In this document: one piece after another, positions 33,498-64,000 of the stretch
Position numbering within the stretch: position 1 is the stretch's first letter
Layout of the letters: each line of letters starts with the position of its first letter
From: Paraescarpia echinospica
Taxonomy: Eukaryota; Annelida; Polychaeta; Sabellida; Siboglinidae
NCBI GenBank assembly: GCA_020002185.1
Contig: CM034534.1
Span: 19,158,816 to 19,222,815, forward strand
Reading direction: 5' to 3'
Length of the DNA: 64,000 nucleotides
Translations under genes and position numbers: made by a program
The notes under the pieces: generated by a model
What the model was told of the DNA's origin: nothing
The model's input: the letters and a program-made list of their open reading frames with translations, nothing else
The model's database searches: none

Positions 33498-35674
33498 ACG
33501 TTTCTCTTTCAGTCTGGTAGATTTGTGAACCAAACATTAGTTTTGACCGACTAACAGCCACTTAGCCTAGTTGTAGACAGTGCCCCAAGTCATGTTTCCA
33601 GAAGTGTAAATAACAAGTAGTTACCTTGGGAAACATTACAAAAATGGCTGGCACGTCCATTTTCGATATACATAATGTTTTGTTATGGTGTAGTTAATTT
33701 AATAATTAGTTTCCTATTGTACGATTTTGTATTTCTTGTATGTTGTTTTTATAACAATATGTATGTTTGCCCATCTGACATTTTGTAGACTCGCCAGCGG
33801 GCCTTTTTGGGTGGTTCATGGATTGAGACTTTTTAAAATTTCAAGCGTGACATCTTTGATGTGGAGATCTTGTGATCAACATTTCAAAAGGAGTTTCTTG
33901 AAGTTGCACCAGAGGAATTAAATGCTTTTTCTATGGCATTGTCAATATAATAATGTTGTCTAGAAACGTTGGTTGCATATATGCAGACAGTTGACATATT
34001 TTTTCAATTTATTGTACTTTGAAAAATTTGAATGTGTGTTTTGGTTGGTTAAAAATAATTACACAATTTTGATTTGTTTCGATGTTATTGTTAATATAGT
34101 AATCCCTTCCACAAATATGCCTTTGGGTCAAACCTGACATTTCCAGTTATTTTCAGGTTATTGCGTATAAATGCATGCAGGCCAATCTGACCACTGCACT
34201 GTTATGTTATGTATAGCAAAAGGTAAAAACAAATATAAATAATAATAATAATAATAATCAATTTCATAAGATGGTGGACCGGAATTAAACTAAACCAAGG
34301 ACTTTTCTACCATGTTCTCTGCATATTGAACATTAATCACAAATATATATTATATATATACACAACTGATTTCAGACGATCTTCCCACGTCTACTGTCTC
34401 ACTATACACACGTTGTCTCTTGCCGGCTAAAGATAAGACGTAATCATAGTATAATGTAATTTAATGTGTTAGCATATGGAGTGCTCACAACCGATAATGT
34501 TCAAAACATCAGTGATACCAATATATCGTAATAATCGGACTTTTCCCAAGAGGAAATTAAGCACAAAGAACTGTGTTGTTACCATCGTTGAGTATTGAAT
34601 ACTCACGCACATACGCACACACGCCACACGCAAATAAAACACTCAACCACACACACACGCACGCACGCATGTACACACACGCACGCACGCACGCGCACGC
34701 GCGCACGCACACACACATACACAATTTAAATTTTACCTAGATCGTATGCAGATGACACAGGGATTTCCATTGCTATGTCTACCCCTGATATAAATTGCTC
34801 CCTAAATCCGGTCAGTGTTTTGTCTTAATTACCGTTCCCATTTGAAGACTGTTACAATATGAAATGCAAGTGTAAAAGATGATCAGACGTATTCGTCGGT
34901 ATTTGTAACTTTCAGTTGCAAACAAACCATTGAAAATACATTTGCTAGTAGTAGACGTGAATATATTAATTACCTTTTAACACAATATTGCCCTGAAGGA
35001 TATTACAAAATTAGAACGTGTGCAAATTTGTTTAGCAATGTTGTAGGCCTGTAGATCGGTTTCCGCGGTATTCTCATTCAAGCCCACTTCATATGTCTCC
35101 GTGTTGGCTTCCAGACTGATATCGTATAATTTTACAAATCTATCCTATTTCCTACCAGAAACTTTCATGTCACCCTCAAAAGTTATGCTGATTGCTTAGT
35201 CCAGCTTCAAACATCTATACCATTTTTGTATTCTGCTACACATAATCTTTGGAATTTGGTCACGTTTGACAGTCGGCAACGTTGCACAATACCGCCGTCA
35301 TTTAAAAACTTACCTAGGTAATCGTATTTTCTATCCATCCATCCATTTATCCACCCATCCGTCTATCCATCCATCCATCCATCCATCCATCCATCCAACC
35401 AATAATATGTTGACATATTTAATGGTGGTGATCGATTTTGAGAATAACTGACCAGGCTAGCTTACTGATTATCTGAGCTTAGTATAAAAACTTAGTTACC
35501 TTATTATTATCAGTATTAAAAGTTCATATTATAAAAAATCATTACCATAACGGTAATTATTTTACGATGTGAACATTTAAAAAAAGTATGTTCAATAATG
35601 GATTTTCACTAAATCCAACGGCTGTGATCAGAAAAAAAATGCAGCTGTTATTTAAACCATCGCATTCGTTTCAG
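33498..35674. other. Unit C introns and simple repeats
   Basis: Apart from the exon 7 copy, no coding sequence. Contains an empty CR1 insertion site near 33958-33970, (AAT)n at 34240, (AC)/(GC)-rich tract 34600-34725, and (CCAT)n at 35333-35399. Confidence 0.6.
34376..34432 (+). pseudogene. Decayed copy of DEG/ENaC exon 7 (unit C)
   Basis: 57 nt after TTTCAG, the same length as exon 7. Encodes DDLPTSTVSLYTRCLLPAK: the first thumb cysteine is replaced (VCTV to TSTV). The donor is AAAG|ATAAGA. Confidence 0.75.
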
Positions 35675-36080
35675 AATCTATCGTGAAGAAAATGCCTACC
35701 ATGTGCGACTGTTCTAAGTCAGGTGACGTCACGCATTACAAGGTGTCCACGAACTACGCATCTGCCAGTCAGAATATAAATGGGCGATTTGGTGTGTCAA
35801 GCGAATGCCAAAGACAAGTGGCGGATAACTTGAATAAATCGTTGGGCACGAAGAAATGGGTCGTGCCAAAAAGTCGTCGAGGTAACACAGACGAGGCAAA
35901 CAACTTTCTTGATTCCATTCCAAAGAACGAACTCACATATGTAGGGGGGGGAGGCCAAACCAGGCCAACAAAGGGAGTACGCTAAAAAACATCCTCGTTC
36001 ACAGCTACAATTTCATATTAGAAGTTGGATTTCAGAAATGGAAGATGAATTGCGAAATAGGTATATTACCCATCTTAATT
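35675..36080 (+). pseudogene. Decayed copy of DEG/ENaC exon 8 (unit C)
   Basis: Acceptor TCGTTTCAG. The open frame from 35683 reads CDCSKSGDVTHYKVSTNYAS, then GRFGVSSECQRQ and LNKSLGTKKWVVPKSRRGN, aligning with the start of the giant insertion but with the third motif Cys changed to Gly. It then degenerates. MEDELRNRYI (about 36038-36066) still parallels KMEDILRYGFI of the intact exon. Confidence 0.8.
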
Positions 36081-36119
36081 TACAATTATTACCATCAATT
36101 ATACTTTGGAAAGTTATAT

Positions 36120-36120
36120 T

Positions 36121-36196
<76 letters not shown>

Positions 36197-36200
36197 TTGC
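36120..36200. repeat. (TA)n/(TG)n microsatellite
   Basis: Two TA runs separated by (TG)5, in the same position as TA runs in copies A (1448) and B (30606). Confidence 0.9.
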
Positions 36201-36209
36201 AAAAGACGG

Positions 36210-36412
36210 CGAATCCTGTTTTAGTAATTTATTTTATTTACTTATTTATACGCAAATTATACATTTTAATTAGTTATAATTTAACTTATTTAGGTTTTAT
36301 ATTCCATTTAGTGTTTTATTAATATATTTTATTTTATTGTTTTATCAATTTTAATGTACTTATTGTACTTTTCAGCCTCTGTGGCTGCCAAAGAAAGTAA
36401 ACTTATTATATA
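36210..36412 (+). mobile_element. LINE 3' tail, copy 2
   Basis: Matches 14725-14937 and ends GCCTCTGTGGCTGCCAAAGA. Inserted into the (TA) tract of unit C; absent from the equivalent place in units A and B. Confidence 0.55.
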
Positions 36413-36414
36413 TT

Positions 36415-36446
<32 letters not shown>

Positions 36447-36904
36447 AGCTATTCTCTGTACACCAGCGTTTATAATGCATAATGCATGTAACAGTTTGTT
36501 TTAGTGCGTCAATATATGCGATATGTAAAGTAAAATGACGTATCCAGCCAGACTGTAATGGTATGTCTATATACTCGTATTACATAATGTATGGATTCTT
36601 TGATCAAACCAAACGTGTAACGTGTGCATGCAAGTTGATAAAAAGGAATACGAACTGTAAAAGGAAAACTATAGCATCATGCTGATCATTTTCGGGACCG
36701 TCAGATCGCATTAATTGAATAATTCAGCAAGAGCAAATTTCCATATTTATCAAGTTATTTCTTGTCAGAAAGGTGCATGCTTCAATAAAAGGAAAACAAA
36801 AACGGTCTATGTAACATATATATCCAGTGGCGAACATCTGATATACTTTGCACAATGGGGAACGCATCACTCATGACAGTCAGGGAAACAAGAGAAGAAC
36901 AACT

Positions 36905-36990
36905 TCGAGACACGCACGAGACCGAGGATGTCTCGAATTTTTCCACGGCCTCGGAAATGTCACGCGATCATACAATTTTGCGCGTAGGAA
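36905..36990 (+). pseudogene. Very degraded exon 1-like sequence (unit C)
   Basis: A frame reads EFFHGLGNVTRSYNFARRKG, a recognisable match to TFHGLRNLAQSNNFLRR including the HG dyad. Start and splice signals are gone. Confidence 0.55.
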
Positions 36991-37196
36991 AGGGGAATTT
37001 CACCGCGGGGGAGGCACTCAATATACTTCCATAATACTATTATGTTTGATTGTGAACGTTCTGATGAGTACTTCATTTTTATGCAAACGATTTATTTTTG
37101 TGCACGCATTGCAAGACTGAATTTGCCAAAATATGGGGTGGCAACAGCCATGCTTCCTCGTAACTCAGGCGCCCGGTAGTACACCCAAAGGATAAA

Positions 37197-37510
37197 GTGG
37201 AGCCAGAAGAACAGTGCGAACTGGTGAATCAAATACCACGCAAGAACTGCGGTTCTGGGTATATTGGGGACAAGGGAATATTGTTCAAAACGAGATCTGA
37301 GAAACATAGAAAGGAAGTTGACAACGCAAATAAGAGTCACACACGAAAAGCGACAACAAGAATGTATGTCGGCCATCAACAAATCCGCCCCCGCGGAAAA
37401 TACAATAACAGATAAACACATCAAAAGACTGGGAGGGAGCGAAAATAGTAGACGGGGAGCCAAAATAAGAACACGAAACAAAAACTAAGCCGTGTGGATC
37501 AGAAAGAATT
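37197..37510 (+). mobile_element. GIY-YIG nuclease fragment of a Penelope-like element (copy C)
   Basis: NQIPRKNCGSGYIGDKGILF and KTRSEKHRKEV, homologous to copy B at 32095. Frame-shifted after about 37400. Confidence 0.7.
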
Positions 37511-37689
37511 ACGAACTATCTCAATCATCAGATGTATTTAATAAGTTGGCAAGCTACGCTGACGAAAGACTCTATAACTGCAATGTAAAATCACTTCACG
37601 TATTGGATGTCAAAAAGAAGCTGTTTGTGGAACAATTATATTTGATTTTACATATATAACTTCTTTTATTAATCTTGTTCTCCATTCCG

Positions 37690-37865
37690 ACACCTGTCCG
37701 TATAGTCGGCCTTCTCCTAGTCCACGACTCCAACGTGTGAACCTAGAACGTTATGTTCGCCTGCCGTTTGCTGGTGCTGGGCCGATATTGTGGAACTCTT
37801 TGCCACTGGAATTATGTGAAAACGAGACCACCAGGCAGTTAAGGAAATTATTGAAAGCAACTAAT
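37690..37865 (+). mobile_element. CR1/L2-type LINE 3' fragment, copy C
   Basis: Encodes an RT C-terminal NSLPLELC-like stretch (TGGAACTCTTTGCCACTGGA). Third member of the set at 2655 and 32570. Confidence 0.5.
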
Positions 37866-38279
37866 ATAGTTAGACGTAATCTAACATTTGTATTATTTAT
37901 GTATACAGTTTAATGATTTATTGTTTTGATGTCACTTAGCAAGTGATTTTAGTAGGTACTAAATATATTTTTTATAATTTAGTCAGTATTTGTAGCTTCT
38001 TTTAATCAGTTTGTTTAGCTTTTTAACACTTTAATAATCATTGTTTTATCATTTCAATTTATCCGTAATTTTACCACATATAATTTTTATTACATATCAA
38101 ATACGTAGATTTAGTTTTGTGAACTTTTATTGTATTTTGTAAACACCCTTGAACGGGACATTAGCCCCAGGGTTGATTGTGTATAAATACAGTTTTATTA
38201 TTGTATCATAGTTTAATTTTCTAGTCATATCATCTGTATTTACTTACTAATGATCCATAATGTCATCTCTGTTGCTTGC

Positions 38280-39355
38280 GCATAGTTTTATTTTTGTGGT
38301 CATGTTATCTGTATTTACTAATTAGTGACACATAATTTCATCTCTGGTGAAGAATATATTCGCCGATGTTTTTTCTACATACTGGTATACAAAACGCTTT
38401 GCAGAATCTCATAGTTTAGAAAATTACCAACATCCAAGTACACATTTAATAGTAACCCTACAACATGATATGATTCAGGCTGATGAATTAGTTTTCACTA
38501 TTATTTCATTCTTGTTCCTCTAGCCGTAATTGTTTATTTTCACTGCGTAAACAAATTAAGCCCAGTGCAGGCGGTGAACAACGCGACATAACATCTGTTG
38601 TTGGAATTACTAGACAATAGCTCATGTATAATTGACGCATGGCGCCATTTTATCAGCGTCGATGGCATTTGTAGCACCCTTGAACGAGACATTAGTTGAT
38701 TGTACATAGTTTTATTGTTGGTCATGTTATCTGTATTTACTAATTATTGACACTTAATTTCATCTCTGGTGAAGAATATATTCGCCGATACTTTTTCAGC
38801 ATACTGGTATGCAAAATGCTTTGCAGATTCTCACAGTTTAGAAAATGTCCCACATTCAAGTACACATTTAATAATAACAACACAGCATGGAGTGATTCAA
38901 GCTGATGAATTGGCTTGCACTTTTATTTCATTCTCGTTTCCCAAGCCGTAGTTGTTTATTTGCACCGTGTAAACACATTAAGCTCAATGTAGGCGGTAAA
39001 CAACGCGAAATAAATACTGTTGTTGCTATTACTAGACAATAGCTCATCTATAATGATGCATGGCGGCATTTGTCGCACAATTGCCCGCATTTTGCAGCGA
39101 ATATTGTTTAGTTTGAAGACATGGCTTTGTGTATCACTGACGCAGAAGAGATAGTAGCTAAGCATTTAGTTTGCACTTGGCTTTTGTTTATTTGCATCGC
39201 GTGAACGCACTGAACCCAATTACTAAACAAGAGCTGATTTATAATTGATGCATGGGGCCATTTATTCAACGTCGACGACTATAACATATGCGTCCGGTGG
39301 CATTTGTTGCACAATTGTCCGCAGTTTTGCAGCGAATGTTGTATAGTTTGACGAC
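38280..39355 (+). promoter_or_regulatory. Tandem repeat array immediately 5' of the intact channel gene (putative promoter region)
   Basis: Units of about 420 bp (first and second near complete, third partial) share GTGAAGAATATATTCGCCGA (38347, 38769), an AGCCGTA...TTGTTTATTT segment, the unit-start repeat (38555, 38977, 39212) and ATGCATGGNGCCATTT. The last unit ends at exon 1. No TATA box was identified. The promoter role is inference from position alone. Confidence 0.5.
39061..39165 (+). pseudogene. Partial tandem copy of exon 1 (5' half with its start codon)
   Basis: GCATTTTGCAGCGAATATTG then ATG at 39121 reads MALCITDAEEIVAKH, parallel to MAFSNSDTEETVRDP of the real exon 1 and preceded by the same leader. 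The frame stops at about 39209 before any HG motif, and no donor follows. Confidence 0.7.
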
Positions 39356-63832
<24,477 letters not shown>

Positions 63833-63840
63833 AAGATATG

Positions 63841-63846
63841 AATAAA
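63841..63846 (+). terminator. Polyadenylation signal AATAAA
   Basis: An exact AATAAA starts 8 nt after the stop codon of the channel gene. If used, the 3' UTR would be very short (about 30 nt). No transcript evidence is available. Confidence 0.4.
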
Positions 63847-64000
63847 TGTAAACAATATAACGCAATCTAGCGGAAAATACTACCTGAGGTTAGGAACAAA
63901 TGTCAATCTTTACTGACGCTCGCAAAGATCACGTTTAAACATTTGGAGTCAACTCAGCACGTGTTTTAACCAACATATATTTGCATCAACTATATAACTA
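63847..64000. other. 3' flank, nothing recognised
   Basis: AT-rich sequence after the channel gene's poly(A) signal; no feature seen before the window ends. Confidence 0.5.

Larger units (their letters stand above)
22680..38280 (+). repeat. Head-to-tail segmental duplication of a DEG/ENaC 3' gene segment (units B and C)
   Basis: Unit B (22680-23416 plus 28700-32838) and unit C (32838-38280) align in order: unit-start repeat, exon 6 copy, exon 7 copy, AC-rich tract, CATC-rich tract, exon 8 copy, (TA) tract, exon 1-like debris, GIY-YIG debris, LINE tail. Unit B is interrupted by the CR1-like LINE. Unit C carries an extra partial repeat of its first 370 bp (32838-33205), hence two exon 6 copies. 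Confidence 0.8.

Overview
The window is animal nuclear DNA, not bacterial. Coding sequence is split into short exons with GT-AG introns, AATAAA signals occur, microsatellites are abundant, and non-LTR, Ty3/gypsy-like, Penelope-like and DNA transposon remains fill most of the space. The mixture of CR1/L2-type LINEs, tRNA-headed SINEs and GIY-YIG elements fits an invertebrate metazoan such as a lophotrochozoan or a basal deuterostome. I cannot name the species. One run of 1,000 N (25501-26500) is an assembly gap.

The one gene I can assemble completely lies on the + strand at 39356-63832. It is a DEG/ENaC (degenerin / epithelial sodium channel / ASIC family) subunit of ten exons whose reading frame closes exactly: 2,931 nt, 976 residues plus stop. 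It carries the HG gating motif, TM1, the FPAVTICN-type post-TM1 motif, the cysteine-rich ectodomain blocks, the QKAY...DIGG pre-TM2 motif, and TM2 with the G-A-S selectivity filter. The outstanding feature is exon 8 (1,576 nt). It places roughly 490 residues where ordinary members have about 30, between the CxCPxxC...Y motif and the last ectodomain strand. The insert is helical-looking and rich in N-glycosylation sequons.

Upstream of it lies an array of broken paralogous copies of the same channel, in the same orientation: exon 8 (copy A, 262-1430), exon 1 (15.7 kb), exon 5 (22.1 kb), exon 6 (22.9, 33.05 and 33.34 kb), exon 7 (29.0 and 34.4 kb), exon 8 (30.2 and 35.7 kb), and faint or partial exon 1 copies at 31.8, 36.9 and 39.1 kb. 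The stretch 22.68-38.3 kb is a head-to-tail duplication of a unit of about 5 kb, and one copy is split by a 5.3 kb CR1-like LINE. A short repeat marks the start of each unit and recurs just upstream of the intact gene's exon 1.

Other regions: 5.6-10.5 kb is a minus-strand LTR element keeping an envelope-like region but no recognisable pol. 11.1-13.4 kb is a DNA transposon-like element with long terminal inverted repeats built from about ten copies of a GCTAAATGTGAAA-like unit and an exact CACAAT target duplication. 14.1-14.5 kb is a nearly pure (CCTG) array of about 96 units. 16.15-20.24 kb is a LINE fragment fused to a decayed minus-strand Ty3/gypsy element. 21.1-22.0 kb is an L2-like LINE. 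The long introns of the intact gene hold gypsy gag and integrase relics (42.3-44.8 kb), SINEs, a LINE (49.3-53.1 kb) split by a minus-strand CR1-like copy, and a minus-strand endonuclease/RT LINE relic (53.2-54.5 kb).

All exon coordinates were read by hand from splice signals, frame continuity and family motifs; no transcript or database evidence was available.
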